NCBI RefSeq assembly: GCF_000341285.1
Contig: NW_005178420.1
Coordinates: forward strand, 34,467-98,466
Direction of reading: 5' to 3'
From: Galdieria sulphuraria
Lineage: Eukaryota > Rhodophyta > Bangiophyceae > Galdieriales > Galdieriaceae
Length of the DNA: 64,000 nucleotides
The notes beneath the pieces are model-generated. The model saw only the letters and a program-made list of their open reading frames with translations. It had not been told where the DNA came from and made no database searches. Positions 9,246-20,388 of the stretch are shown in pieces (position 1 is the stretch's first letter; every line of letters begins with the position of its first letter). Position numbers and translations under genes: made by a program.

Positions 9246-10607
9246 TCATATTGAACTGTTTTGAATGAGTTGTTCTGTTGGATGACTCGCATAATACTTT
9301 GCCAAATCCATAATAAGTTGTTTTATCTTCTCACGAAAGACCTTGATGTCTTTGTCAGTAAACCAGCTTTTGACGCGAAGATCAGCTTTCCTAGTAAAGG
9401 AACCTCCATTAGGTGGCTCTTGTAAAAATCGGATGATATAATGAATCATAAACAAACCACAATCAAACTCATTCTTTTGTTGTGGTGCTGAAACATTCCA
9501 AAGCACTAAATTTTCTTGTGGAACACAAAACGTTTGTTCTGATTCCTCCAACTGACATGGAGAGTGTCGCTTTCTCCATTCCATTTCTAAATAAGAACGA
9601 AGCAAACGTTGACAATTTCTTGAAAAACTAAATGTGCCCAAAGAATCAAAGTACAGAATGCAAGGTCTTTCTTTTGGGTCATCATAGTTGGGATTCCACG
9701 ACAATATGTTACCCGGATTACAAACAACAGCTAAAGTCCAATGATGGTGCATACAAATAGGAATGAATAAGAACTTTTTAGAAAGAATTTCAATACCATT
9801 GGTCCAACGTGAAAGACATTCAATGTTGTCATGATGAGTCTCGTGCCCTGCCAATGACTGCAATCGAGTGAAAAAGAAACTATTGAAGAAATGCACTTTC
9901 CCTTGAAGCTTATAAGGAACTTGATACATTTCTATATACTTCAACATGAAGTCCACCACATTATCATTCAACATACCACATGGTTCCAATAGTTTTACAT
10001 CTTCAGCTTGGATAGTTACATAACCTCTTTCTCTCCGAGGAAATATCAATAGAAAATGGTCATCATCTGTTGACGTCTCTTGGGACTGATATGGGGAAAC
10101 ATCCTTTGAAGTTGACTCAAGTTCTTGATAAGAAACGCCGTTCTTGGTTTCTAATGCAGGTTCACGAATGTGATGGTTTCTATTCAAGTTGCTTGATAAT
10201 GTTTGTACTTTACTTTCGTTAGAAAGTAAGTCAACACTATACTGATGGTGTAACTGTGCACACTTTTGAAGAGTTTTGTTATCAGGAATATGGAGTCTCT
10301 TCCTTGTTCCAGTGCTTGGTCGTTTGGTACGCTCATTACGACAACGCATAAGCTGCGATTTCTTTGCCCATCTTTGTTCAGTCACTTGAACAGTGTGATC
10401 AGGATAGAGTTTGTTCCAACGCTGTTCTGGTTGTTGCTTTGTGAAGTATGAAGACAGTGGTGTTGGTTTCTGGCGCGAAGACTGCCTTTTGGAAAAAGTC
10501 CTCGCTTCTGAGTGAAAACTCCAATAGGGAGGGAAGTTGTTATTGCAAGTTGAAGCGTCTTTTGAATAACTGCTTTCACTAGAAACAGATGTTGATATTG
10601 GCTGCAT
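9246..10607 (-). CDS. Ulp1/SENP-type SUMO protease (C48 family)
   Basis: The 453-residue product has a basic, probably disordered N-terminal half and a C-terminal cysteine protease domain from about residue 195. The family pattern is clear: LNDNVVDFML, the catalytic His in HHHWTLAVV (His289), the Asp in LYFDSLG (Asp321), and the Gln and Cys in QQKNEFDCGLFMIHY (Cys383). Such enzymes process SUMO precursors and remove SUMO from targets, often at the nucleus. ATG 10607 opens the long frame. A possible extra first exon starts at ATG 10720 and would join in frame through a 41-nt intron with a poor donor; I regard it as an alternative only. Confidence 0.92.
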   Translation of the reverse strand: MQPISTSVSSESSYSKDASTCNNNFPPYWSFHSEARTFSKRQSSRQKPTPLSSYFTKQQPEQRWNKLYPDHTVQVTEQRWAKKSQLMRCRNERTKRPSTGTRKRLHIPDNKTLQKCAQLHHQYSVDLLSNESKVQTLSSNLNRNHHIREPALETKNGVSYQELESTSKDVSPYQSQETSTDDDHFLLIFPRRERGYVTIQAEDVKLLEPCGMLNDNVVDFMLKYIEMYQVPYKLQGKVHFFNSFFFTRLQSLAGHETHHDNIECLSRWTNGIEILSKKFLFIPICMHHHWTLAVVCNPGNILSWNPNYDDPKERPCILYFDSLGTFSFSRNCQRLLRSYLEMEWRKRHSPCQLEESEQTFCVPQENLVLWNVSAPQQKNEFDCGLFMIHYIIRFLQEPPNGGSFTRKADLRVKSWFTDKDIKVFREKIKQLIMDLAKYYASHPTEQLIQNSSI

Positions 10608-10867
10608 TGAGAGAACATATTAAACCGCCATTTCATCCAAACCCAATGACGGCCATTCCTATTCAACTCTTGAAACATATTCTCTTTTAAAGCTGCTTGT
10701 AAAATAACATTATGAGCCATTGTTTATTGCATTGTCTGTGGAATGAATTTATTTAGAATAAATAGCATACAATACTGAATATTCCAATTTATGTATATAT
10801 AAATATATATCCATCATTTTTAACAAAATGCATTAATTTCATCGTTTATGTGGAAAGGTCGATCGTG

Positions 10868-10885
10868 GTGTGTGTGTGTGTGTGT
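10868..10885. repeat. (GT)n microsatellite
   Basis: A short GT repeat lies in the 350-bp region shared by the divergent Ulp1-like and RBM5-like genes. A second GT tract occurs at 7001-7019. Confidence 0.9.
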
Positions 10886-10957
10886 TGAATTCACCGACTC
10901 GGAAGCACTTGTAGAACAAGTAGAGGAAGAACAGTCCCTTGAATACCGTTTAAAACA

Positions 10958-12979
10958 ATGTTAGGGTGAGAAACTTTTTTGCAACTTTTGCTATTAAGAA
11001 GATATTTCATTGGTTATACTGGCAATACTAAACGCAAGTGACGTTGTTGTTGCTTTTTATAGGGGGTTTGAAAGTACAGAACAAGCCAAAATTGGTGTAG
11101 GAACCACACTTACCAGTTCTATTGACAAAACTTGTGAAGCGAAGAGTTTGGGAGGGCCCCTTGAGAGGTCATCTGAAGATAGAAAGGATAGAGCAGGAAG
11201 CAGTACCACTCACCAAGAGGAAGTTGTTCCGTCCAATACCATCATAGTGAGGGAAATTCCAAACCCTGTAGATAGTAAAAGTTTGAAACAGTTTTTCACC
11301 AACAGCTTTGGACCTGTGCGGGATGTGAGGATTCCTCAGTCACAGTTCTCAACTCGTTCAAAAAGCTATGGTTTTGTCGAGTTTGTAAGAGTGGAAACAG
11401 CAGAAAAGGTGGTCAACAAAGCAGCTTCTGATAGCGTCATATATCAAGGTAGCAAGTTGGAGATAATGTTTGCTTCGGATGGAGTGGAAAAGAAAGGATG
11501 GGATTGTTTATCCTGTGGATATTTCAATTTCTCAAGAAGAAGGATATGCAAACAGTGTGGAGCAAAGAAAGAAATCAATGATATTCTTGGTTCTTCACAG
11601 AACAAGTTTGTAGCTGGAGATGCAGTTTTGGCTGCACAGTGGACTGCGTCATCACAAGGATTGATGGGTCAATCTCTTTATGCAAACTATTGTATGGACC
11701 CAAAGAGTGGTTGGTACTATGATCCACAGACTTTGTATTATGTGGTTGATCCGGTCAACCTTGTTTTTTATGACTGGTCAAGACAAAATTATCTTCAGTA
11801 TAATTCAGCTACGGGAACTTATATTGAATTAGCAAGCACTAGTGCAAACCCATGGAATCCAAGTAAGGGTGAGGTTGTATCCACATCGTATCATAATGAT
11901 AATAATAATAATAATAATAATAATATACAAACGGAGCCTACCCATGTTTTGGAACAAGTTACACAAGCAGTGTCTGAGGTTGCTAGTGTCAAGTCCGATG
12001 CAACAACGAATAGTTCTGAACAAGTGAGCTTGCAAGATGAGAGACAAGTAAGCGAGCCACAAATGCCAAGTCAAAAGGGACAAGCTGCTGTTACTCGAAT
12101 GAAACCTCGAGGTAGAATTCTTTCTAATATTCAGCGATGGAATCAAAGACGTAAAGAACGTCAACAAATTTTGGAGGAGTTTGAAGAAAGTGACAAAGAA
12201 AGACAAGAAATGAAAGAAGATGGAGATGTTAAAGAAGAAGTTTCACAGTCAGGTGATGATAACTTTCCTATTACACATCAGACAGAGGTGGACAAAGCAT
12301 TTGAGAAAAAGGTGGATGATAGTGCAGAGAAAGTATCCAATTGTCCAAAGATGATAGCTGATGGGACGGAACAAGTCTTTATTTGTGAACTTTGTAGACG
12401 CAAGTTCAAGTCTAACGATATTTTGGAAAAGCATATACAGTTTTCAGAACTACATCGAACCAACTTGCAGAACTCGATGTATCGCGATCGTGCAGCAGAA
12501 AGAAGACAACTACATCCTCCAGAGGATATGGATGACAGTCTTCCAAAAAAAGGTATGCATCCAAAGAAAAGATCGTTTTCATCCAAAAAGGCTTCGTCAT
12601 CTTTGGATATTGAAAACAATATTGGAGCCAAGTTGATGAAGTCCATGGGTTGGAAAGAAGGTCAAGGTCTCGGAAGGTATCGTTCATATCTCTCGTATCC
12701 TATTTTGATCGGTTGTTGATATTGTTGGAAATTGTAGAGAAGGCAGTGGTATTACAGCTCCTATTAGTGCTATAGCCAATCGTGGTCAAAGTGGTCTAGG
12801 TTCAGAACCTCTCAATGATCCTGAACTGGTAGGTATATGTTGATAGATTTTGTTACATTGTTTGTGACATTTTTGATGGATAGCGTATCAATCCAACCGA
12901 CTCTCAAAAGGAACGTCTAAGGAAGGAAACTATGCTTCGTTGGAAGATGAAATTTGGAAAAGTTTCCAACGAATTGTAG
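10958..12979 (+). CDS. RBM5/RBM10-like RNA-binding splicing protein
   Basis: The proposed exons are 10958-10965, 11063-12676, 12738-12828 and 12884-12979, encoding 602 residues. The domain order matches RBM5/10 proteins, which act in spliceosome assembly and splice-site choice. There is an RRM (about 60-142), a RanBP2-type zinc finger (CLSCGYFNFSRRRICKQC), an OCRE aromatic repeat (YYDPQTLYYVVDPV... YDWSRQNYLQY), a C2H2 finger (CELCRRKF... HIQFSELH) and a G-patch split by an intron (MGWKEGQGLGR then EGSGITAPI). The 8-nt first exon is inferred from ATG plus a GTGAGA donor joining in frame to 11063; another upstream start is possible. A run of eight Asn codons comes from an AAT repeat near 11900. 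Confidence 0.88.
11894..11924 (+). repeat. Coding AAT trinucleotide repeat
   Basis: The tandem AAT repeat inside the RBM5-like gene is read as a poly-asparagine run after the OCRE domain. Its length is a multiple of three, so copy changes would keep the frame. Confidence 0.9.
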
Positions 12980-13150
12980 TGCTGAGATGTAGAACAAAGC
13001 AAGAAAAACCTTATCGATACTTTTGGTTCCATAAAGGGACTTGTTAGAATTGTGCCCACTCAGTAACTTTATATAGCAAACAACATGTTGGTGGAAGTGT
13101 TGCTCTGTTGGAAATAATCATTTTTACTATTTAACGAACAATAGAATTAC

Positions 13151-14623
13151 TCATACAAGTTTATTTTCAATTGCAGTTAGCAACTGTTCCAGTTCGTTGC
13201 TCCATTTGGAAACTGCGTGATGACGTTCCTATATCCAAATTTCAGTATTTATCTCTCCATTAAGGAACCTTATCACTTGCCTTACTACTATTCTGACGGT
13301 GCAACTCCAAGATACCTCGTTCTTGGTCTATCGAACCTACAATTTCCTCATCCAAAATCAGCAATACCAACAGAGACTCCACATCTGCTTGTGGTATGTT
13401 GAGCGCTTTTGCAATAAAGGCAAGTTCAATTCGAGTATACGGCTGTATCAACTTTAGAAGATACTAAATTACCAGCATTTGTTATGAAGACTGTTGATAA
13501 AACACCAATTACCTACCTGTGTTCGAATACGACTTAGTAATTCTTGGATATGTGCACGAATAAAGCTATCGTCCATGATCTTGTCCTTGTTTTCTTCCAA
13601 TATGCGCTCAAACTCGTGGATTTCTTTTTTCGTATATGCTTCAACTAAACTAGTCATTGCTATAATTTCTGGATTGTCCACATAAGGTTTTGCTTCGGGA
13701 GAGTCAAACGGATTGATTTCCGATAATGAAAGCATATTTGCCAACACAAGATACTTAAGACACTATATAAAAATTCCATATGAACTGACTTTCTCTAGGA
13801 ATAAGATGACCAAAATTACCTGAATTCTTCGTTGACTTCCAGCTTCATCATAATTCTTAAAAGCTTCAAAAAAGTCACTAAATGCACATTCAAAGTCTTT
13901 GTTTTCAACATTCATCTTTCCACCACACTCTCGAATGATTCCCATAATCCGTGGATGAGGAATAGCTGATTTGACTTGTAATGCTTGTTCATATAACTGC
14001 TTCAACTTTTTACTATTTTTGGTAGCCGTATAAAGTTGTATTTCTAGTGCATATATTTCCAAAAGTTGAGTACCCTTTTTCTGATCTTCTGTACCATCTT
14101 CTTTGCGACAACTCTCGTGCAACTCACGTATGACTTTAGACAATCTACCGTACTCACCCGAGTCAAAATACAACTTGCCAAGTTTCAGTTTGGTTTTGAA
14201 CCAAAGTCTTTCATTCATTGCATGTTTAAGAGCATTCAAGGTACACTCATAAAACTCTTGTAATAAACTCAACTGTTGAGAAGAAGAAACATAGTCTAAT
14301 ATTTTGTTGATACTTTTTTCGGAATAGTTCCTAGTAACTGCTGATTTGATGTAAGAAAGAAGTTCTCTATATCTTTCTAGCATTTCTCCGTATCTTCCGT
14401 GTTTGAATAATAGTTTTACGATTTGTTTGAGTGCTTTAAAACCCCACTCCCCTTTTTGAGACTCCATGGCAAGTACTTGTTCAAACCCTTTGAGAGCTTC
14501 CTCTGGATTATTTTCAATCAATGCCTTAGAGTTGTAATACTGGTTTTCAATATCAACGTCTTCTTCTTCGGACTCTTCCTCGGAGTACTCAAAGCCATAG
14601 TCTTCATACTCTTCGTCAGACAT
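13151..14623 (-). CDS. CSN2: COP9 signalosome subunit 2
   Basis: Four exons on the minus strand (14623-13820, 13762-13517, 13463-13281, 13228-13151) are all in phase 0 and encode 436 residues, close to the usual ~440. CSN2 is a core subunit of the complex that removes NEDD8 from cullins. An acidic N-terminus ([21 protein letters not shown]) leads into helical repeats, then a PCI domain ([31 protein letters not shown]) and a C-terminal helix ([10 protein letters not shown]). The third intron appears to use a GC donor (GCAAGT at 13280-13275), because only that joins the PCI domain in phase to the conserved C-terminal helix. The prefoldin gene starts 91 bp away divergently. Confidence 0.93.
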
Positions 14624-14714
14624 GCGTCTCAATCAACAATCACATTTTGACTATTTTTGGTGGCCAAAAGTCTTAAAGAGTCCTACACAAGTCGTTGTGT
14701 TGTGAACAAGACTC

Positions 14715-15372
14715 ATGTTTTCAGTTGCATCATTTCTACTAGAAAATACTTGGGGAAATTCGTTGGTTCCAGCTGCTAAGTTTTTGGTTGGTTTCATCTT
14801 TTCTTTGGTTATAGTCTTACCGTGGGTTTAGGAAGACATCGATAAAGTTGTGGAAGAACATGGTGGGATCAGTATCGTTTTTCAAGCTTTAGAGCAGTTG
14901 TACACACGTTACAAAATTCTAGACTCTAGTCTTTCTAGACAAAAGAGGAGTTTTCAAGAGAAAATTCCAGACTTGACCAACGCGCTACAAGTTGTTCGCT
15001 GGTTACAATCTTCAGGTGATGGAGAACAAAAGGAACCTATGGAAACTACTTTTGAGTTGGCGGATAACGTATATTCGACAGCTTGGGTGAAGAATCCTCA
15101 AGTAGTTTATTTGTGGTTGGGTGTGAGTTGTGGTTTATGGGTACAGCGATCTTATGTCAACTGATCCATGGAAATAGGCTAATGTTATGGTGGAATATTC
15201 ATTTGAAGAGGCGGAAAGTCTTTTGAAGGAAAATCTTGATGGTGCAAGAGACAAGATACAACAGTTGGAAAAAGATTTGGCTTTTTTGAGAGAACAAATG
15301 ACAACTACTGAAGTTAATATTTCGAGAGTTTATACAGCACAATTGAAGAAGCAAACAAGTAACGTGGCGTAA
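14715..15372 (+). CDS. PFD3: Prefoldin subunit 3
   Basis: Exons 14715-14786, 14832-15122 and 15178-15372 (introns 45 and 55 nt) encode 185 residues. Prefoldin passes unfolded actin and tubulin to the chaperonin CCT, and subunit 3 is an alpha-type subunit. The protein begins MFSVASFLLENTWG and has the family VPAAKFLEDID start of helix 1. A coiled coil follows, then the central FELADNVYSTA and VYLWLGANVMVEYS hairpins, then a second coiled coil ending DLAFLREQMTTTEVNISRVY. Both intron joins restore conserved sequence exactly (KF|EDID and WLG|ANVM), so I trust the model. Confidence 0.94.
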
Positions 15373-15424
15373 TGCTCAATGCTTTCCACTGATCGTCGTC
15401 TTTACAATAAATTGAAATTGTTGA

Positions 15425-17687
15425 ATGATGGTTCCTGATGTCTTTCAACTCGATGCAGATACCAACGTGGAAACAAAACAGTCCAAGGTTACAACAGGTA
15501 ACTCAGCAACAACAGAAGAACGAATAAGTAATAAAGAGACAACTCCTTGGAAAGTACCTTCAGGAGAACCAAAAAATGTAGGAAGACCACAGGTAATGAG
15601 GCTGTGCTTTATCAATTTCATCATCTGAAAAGGACTTTAGCAACTACAAGATGTAGCAGCTACTTGGAGTCCAGATAGTGGAAGACACGCGTTGCAGATT
15701 CCGAAAAGTATGAAGAATGTTGGAGGCCATTCATCTTCAGAAGCTTCGTCTGACACTGATTCAACTCAAAGTGTTCCCTCAGGTGATAATAACTCTTTTT
15801 TGGAAATTGGATTGGTTGTATTTACTTTTTCTATAGAAGAACTGCAACCGAAGAGGTCTGTGAGTATTTTGGCTTCGAGCATTCAAAATCTAGGTAGGCG
15901 CTATTTACCTCACGACAGCGACGACGAGGAAGAGGAAAAGACAAGTCTACTTGTCAATTCGGGAAAACCAAAACTGCACAGACACTTGGAAAGAAGTGTT
16001 ACTATTGACTTTGATGGTCAGCTCGGCTCTCGACTGGGCGATAAATTATCCTCCAAGGTCGCCTCTGTAAGAAGCATAAAGGGCCCCAGAAGGTCACGTT
16101 ATAGACATAGAGATGCCTTGCGTGCTATGATTGAAGCAGAGAATAAATGGCAACCTGCTGGAAAACGGTATGAATACGAAAACCTTTAGACGATTGACAA
16201 TTGAAAACTGTTTGTAGATATATGGTTCCTCGAGCAGAAACTTTTTCAAATAAGATTACGACTAGTCCAACTATGGGACCTTTAGGTTCACCAGTGGTTT
16301 CTCCTCAGGAAAGCCACACTTCAGCTGCTTCTAGCCATGGCTCGGAAACTTCAACACAGAGAAAATTTGAAACAGATATTCCTGTAACTGCTTATATTTG
16401 TGAATATAGTCAAACAACATTTCGTGAATTGTATACAGAAGATCTCGCAGGTTTCTTCAATAGCCACGAAGATGAGTTGGGAATTATTCGATGGATCCAT
16501 ATTTGTTCTCAAGACAGCCCGCAACCTGCATTGATGCTTTTGGATAGCAAATATCGACTTCATCCTTTGGCTATTGAAGATGTTTGTTACACACCTCAGC
16601 GACCCAAAATTGATAGGTAGTTGTTAACTTAGTTGCCACTAATAAGCTATTCTGAAAATCTTGTTAGATATGACTGGATGCTATTCATTGTTGCACATTA
16701 TCCACAGTTGAAAGATGAACCTGGTGGATTGGAATTGTCGTTAAATCAAGTTTCCATATTCTTTCTGAAACCTTCTAATGTTGTAATTACTTTTGAAGAA
16801 CCATCGACCTCTGGAAAGAATGGAAGATGGAGTCATGTGGTTAGGGAACGGCTTACATTTAGTACAGATGATATTCGTATTCGTGATTTATCATTTCTTG
16901 TATATTCTATTCTTGATGCTCTTATTGATAGTTATTTTCCCGTTTTAGAGTTTTATGGAGAGCGAATCGAAGAAATCGAAGGTAAGTGGTTTGTTATAAT
17001 GAATGAATGGCATTGATGTATTCTGTTGATAGCGGAATTGATGGATGAACCTAAACCAGATCTTATAAAAGTAAGACTGCAATGCATCAATATTCGTGTT
17101 TCGTATATTGATGATGGTCGAAGGGCATTAATAGATTGAAACGAGATATGTTCACTATGCGCCGCAATACTTGGCCATTGAGAGACATGTTTGGTCGCCT
17201 AATTACGTTGCCTGAAGTAACGAGCAACACCAAAATGTAAGAAAAAATCTTTCTATAATGAGTGCATTTTATGCTCCTTTAGGTATCTCCGTGACTGTTT
17301 TGATCATATCATACAGATCATTGATATATTGGAAGTATACCGGGATAGTTCTATGGGTCTTATCGATATTTATTTGAGTGGTGCAAATAACAAAATGCAA
17401 GAAGGTAACGATAGCCAGTTTATCGTGGAATATTGAGTGACTTGAAACAGTTATGAAAACATTGACCATCATCAGCACCATATTTATTCCATTAACATTT
17501 ATTACTGGAGTGTATGGAATGAATTTTAGTTTTATGCCAGAATTGGAATATGATTATGGATATTTCTTTTTTTGGTAAGTGAAGAATATAGCCCATGTTG
17601 AAGCTTCTATTTAGATTGTGAAGGGTATTGGTCATTATGATCGTCAGCTTTCAAGTGTATATATTCAGAAAACGAGGTTGGTTATGA
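15425..17687 (+). CDS. CorA-type magnesium transporter with long N-terminal extension
   Basis: Ten exons (15425-15592, 15641-15782, 15837-16167, 16218-16616, 16668-16981, 17033-17070, 17124-17236, 17283-17404, 17451-17574, 17624-17687) encode 604 residues with consistent phases. The CorA fold is clear: a cytosolic domain ([25 protein letters not shown]-type strands), long helices ([18 protein letters not shown]), then TM1 ending in the signature YGMN, a short loop and TM2 with a basic tail (FRKRGWL). Such proteins form pentameric Mg2+ channels. The first ~215 residues are polar, with an acidic patch (DSDDEEEE), and are not part of the usual fold. The 54-nt segment 15783-15836 has intron-like ends but is also open in frame, so it may be retained. 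Confidence 0.9.
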
Positions 17688-17778
17688 AATGTGTCGGTTA
17701 ACGATGATTATAAAGAGCATACGTCACATACATAATATCTCATCATCATAAGCGCAGTTGAAGGTTGTTTTATAAAAT

Positions 17779-19438
17779 TCAACTGGATGAATCTTCGTCA
17801 GTATCTTCTCTATCACTGCAATCGTCCTCATCCGACTCCTCATCCGAACATTCACTTTCTTCATCACTCTCTTCAGAATATTCACTTTCCTCATCATCAT
17901 CATCTTCTTCTTCTGATAAACTATCCCATAAAGGAGTATCCTCGGCATCTGCAGATAATACATCAACGAAAGTCACGCATACATAGACTCCATTACATAC
18001 CTCTCCAAACAGTTGTCTGCCATGGATGACTCGACCACAATGCAATTGTTCCATCCCAACTACTAGAAGCCATCACTGGTAAATATGGATGCCAATCAAC
18101 ATCACGAACAACTGCCTTGTGACCTTTCAATTGTGTCATCAATTCACCTTGAACAATATCATAAATATAAACGGCCCCATCATGAGAACCACAATACACA
18201 TAACGTTGTCCAGTTGTAGATTGCGGAGAAAAACGGCACCGAATGAGAGTTTTCAAAGTTTGATGACCCACAAAAGTACGCAATGAAGTATCCTTTTCAT
18301 GGACTCTACCAACATTTACTGGACGAGGATATTCCATCCAACGATAGTCCCATACATGTCTAGGAGGCCTAGTGGAAAGTAACTGTTTCCAATCATTTGT
18401 GGATACCATTTTACGTGTATCCCACAACTAAAACAATCAATCCATTGAAATGAAAATGATCTTGGTGTACGAACCTTGATAGTCTGATCCTTTGAATTGG
18501 AAATAAAATAGAGACCATCTCCTTTGGGACATATATAAGTGATTCCATCGGAATGACCCGCAAAGATACCAATAGGACCATTCTTCTTCTGTTGAGTTCT
18601 GCGGTCCCAAAGCATACAAAAACTATCATCACTACCAGAAACAAAGACATTTCCGGTATCATCCAAAAAAGAAACTGCATTGACATCATCGACATGAGAA
18701 GAAAGATTCTCCAATAGTTCTTGCCTACTCAAGTCATACAATAAGACAGCATTATTTGCAGAACCCGCCAAAAGTTGAGAACCACTCGGGGAGAATCGTA
18801 TAGACCACAAACCAAAACCTTCACTTGAACGAGTTCCCAACGATACGCATTGATAGAATGAGGAGTCACTAGCTACTCCCACTAGTTGCACCAAACTTGT
18901 GATAGAAGTAAACGCCAATAATGACTGGTTTGGAGACATACTCATATCTGTTACTGTCCAATTGACGTTTCTACAAGGAATTGCTTTGATATGCTTCCAA
19001 GAGTTGACGCAACAGTCTGTCTGGAAAATATTGATGGCATCATCTTGTTCTGAACTACAAAAGAGGGTACCATCGGGAGAGAAGAAACCACCATAAATAC
19101 GGCGACTGCACTTGGACACATATGCACGAAATAAGTTGGGAACAAACCTTTGTGTGATATTAGCTTTAGCGCTGGACTTCAGGTTCCCTGTTCTCTCTCG
19201 CTTGGGAAACAACATGAGACACCCATGAAGTGAGGGATAGTGATTAGCTTACCCTTTCGAGTAGTGAAGTAACGGTTTTGAAAGAAGTTCCGTCTGTTTG
19301 GCGCTTTATTCTATGGAGTAGTTCGTGTTCCTTGGCCAACAAATTTTCTTGATTCTGCTGAGCAGTCACAACTGCAGCTGCCATAAGAAATCCAAAAGTC
19401 CAACTGTGAGAAGAAGAAGAGGAAGTGTTGTGGGCCAT
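17779..19438 (-). CDS. DCAF11/LEC14B-like WD40 protein
   Basis: Four exons on the minus strand (19438-19253, 19200-18475, 18427-18001, 17948-17779; introns 52, 47 and 52 nt) encode 502 residues. The WD40 region tracks DCAF11/LEC14B, a substrate receptor for CUL4-DDB1 ubiquitin ligases. Landmarks include ITQRFVPN, FLDDTGNVFVSGSDDSFCMLWDRRT, GHSDGITYI, ISNSKDQTIKLWDTRK and CRFSPQSTTGQRYVYCGS. HKAVVRDVDWHPYLPVMASSSWDGT follows these. The last exon adds a highly acidic tail of about 55 residues, mostly Glu, Asp and Ser. Exon 1 (from ATG 19438) is inferred from a GTAAGC donor and in-frame joining. COP9 subunit 2, which acts on the same class of cullin ligases, is encoded about 3 kb away. Confidence 0.9.
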
Positions 19439-19674
19439 GACGTTTGCATCCAGTTTTCCAGTCAGTTATTATTGGAACTCCAATCTTCAGTTTCCTTACA
19501 TAATGATGAAAATGAGATAGTTCATCCACATATGAAATATCTATGTTGCCAACTTTTTTTGGAATCAACCACTCTAAAGTAACATATACATTTGAAGAGA
19601 TAGTCATTAGAAATTTGTTCTTGGTGGACTTGGCCCATACGTCACGTTGGATAGAGTAGTCATAACAGTTCGAA

Positions 19675-20171
19675 ATGACTCTTCGTAAACCAGTTTGTAA
19701 GTTAAAGTCTTTGATGTACACAATATATATTCACATATGCTATTTCTCAATCAGTTACTAAAGTAGAAAAATTACAGCCGGGGACACAGGGGCACAACTT
19801 GATCGTGCAAGTGATGAACGTCGGTGAAGTTATGGAAAAAGTGAGACCAAGTGGTGACAAACTGCAAATCGCTGAAGTTTTGCTCGCTGATGAAACCGGG
19901 GCGGTGTTGTTTACTGCAAGGAACGGTAAGCCTTTTTTATCCAGTTGGGATGCCTAAAACTGATGAGGTCGGTCTTAAAGAACAAATCAAACTCTTCAAA
20001 AAAGGAGAGTGTGTTACCGTTCGAAATGCAAAAGTCAACATGGTGAGAGGGTTTATTCGTTTAGTTGTAGACAAATGGGGTGCTATTAAACCTCCGGGTC
20101 CTACAGAAAAACTACAAGGACCACCCAAAGTAGAAAACAACATTTCCAACATAGAATATGAACTTGTTTAA
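19675..20171 (+). CDS. Small single-domain OB-fold nucleic-acid-binding protein (SOSS-B/plant OB-fold type)
   Basis: Exons 19675-19696, 19755-19925 and 19981-20171 (introns 58 and 55 nt) encode 127 residues. The whole protein is one OB fold. It starts MTLRKPVFTKVEKLQPGTQGHN and continues with LQIAEVLLADETGAVLFTARN, VTVRNAKVNMVRGFIRLVVDKWG and NISNIEYELV. This is the pattern of plant single OB-fold proteins related to SOSS-B/hSSB, which bind single-stranded DNA or RNA. The 22-nt first exon is supported because T|TT ACT restores the RKPVFTKV motif. It is divergent from the DCAF11-like gene over 236 bp. Binding preference cannot be told from sequence. Confidence 0.9.
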
Positions 20172-20266
20172 GAAGATACTGTGTGAAACTTAAAGAGCTA
20201 AAGCGAAACTATTGGTCTTTATAATTGCCTATGAATAACTTTTGCAAAACTTAACGATCCTTCGCA

Positions 20267-20294
20267 ATATATATATATATATATATATATATAT
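20267..20294. repeat. (AT)14 microsatellite
   Basis: A perfect AT tract about 95 bp after the OB-fold stop lies in the convergent intergenic region with the sigma factor gene. Confidence 0.95.
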
Positions 20295-20388
20295 CGTTGT
20301 ACATATCTATATATTCACATCTAAGAAAGACAAGACTAAAATAAGTCATCCTCCAAAAGTTAACTCCAAAACAAAAGGAAAAATACTA

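Noticed and set aside
10605-10720. Extra first exon for the Ulp1-like gene starting MAHNVILQAALKEN
   Set aside because: It joins in frame, but needs a 41-nt intron with donor GTTTGG, worse than all others here. Kept only as an alternative start.
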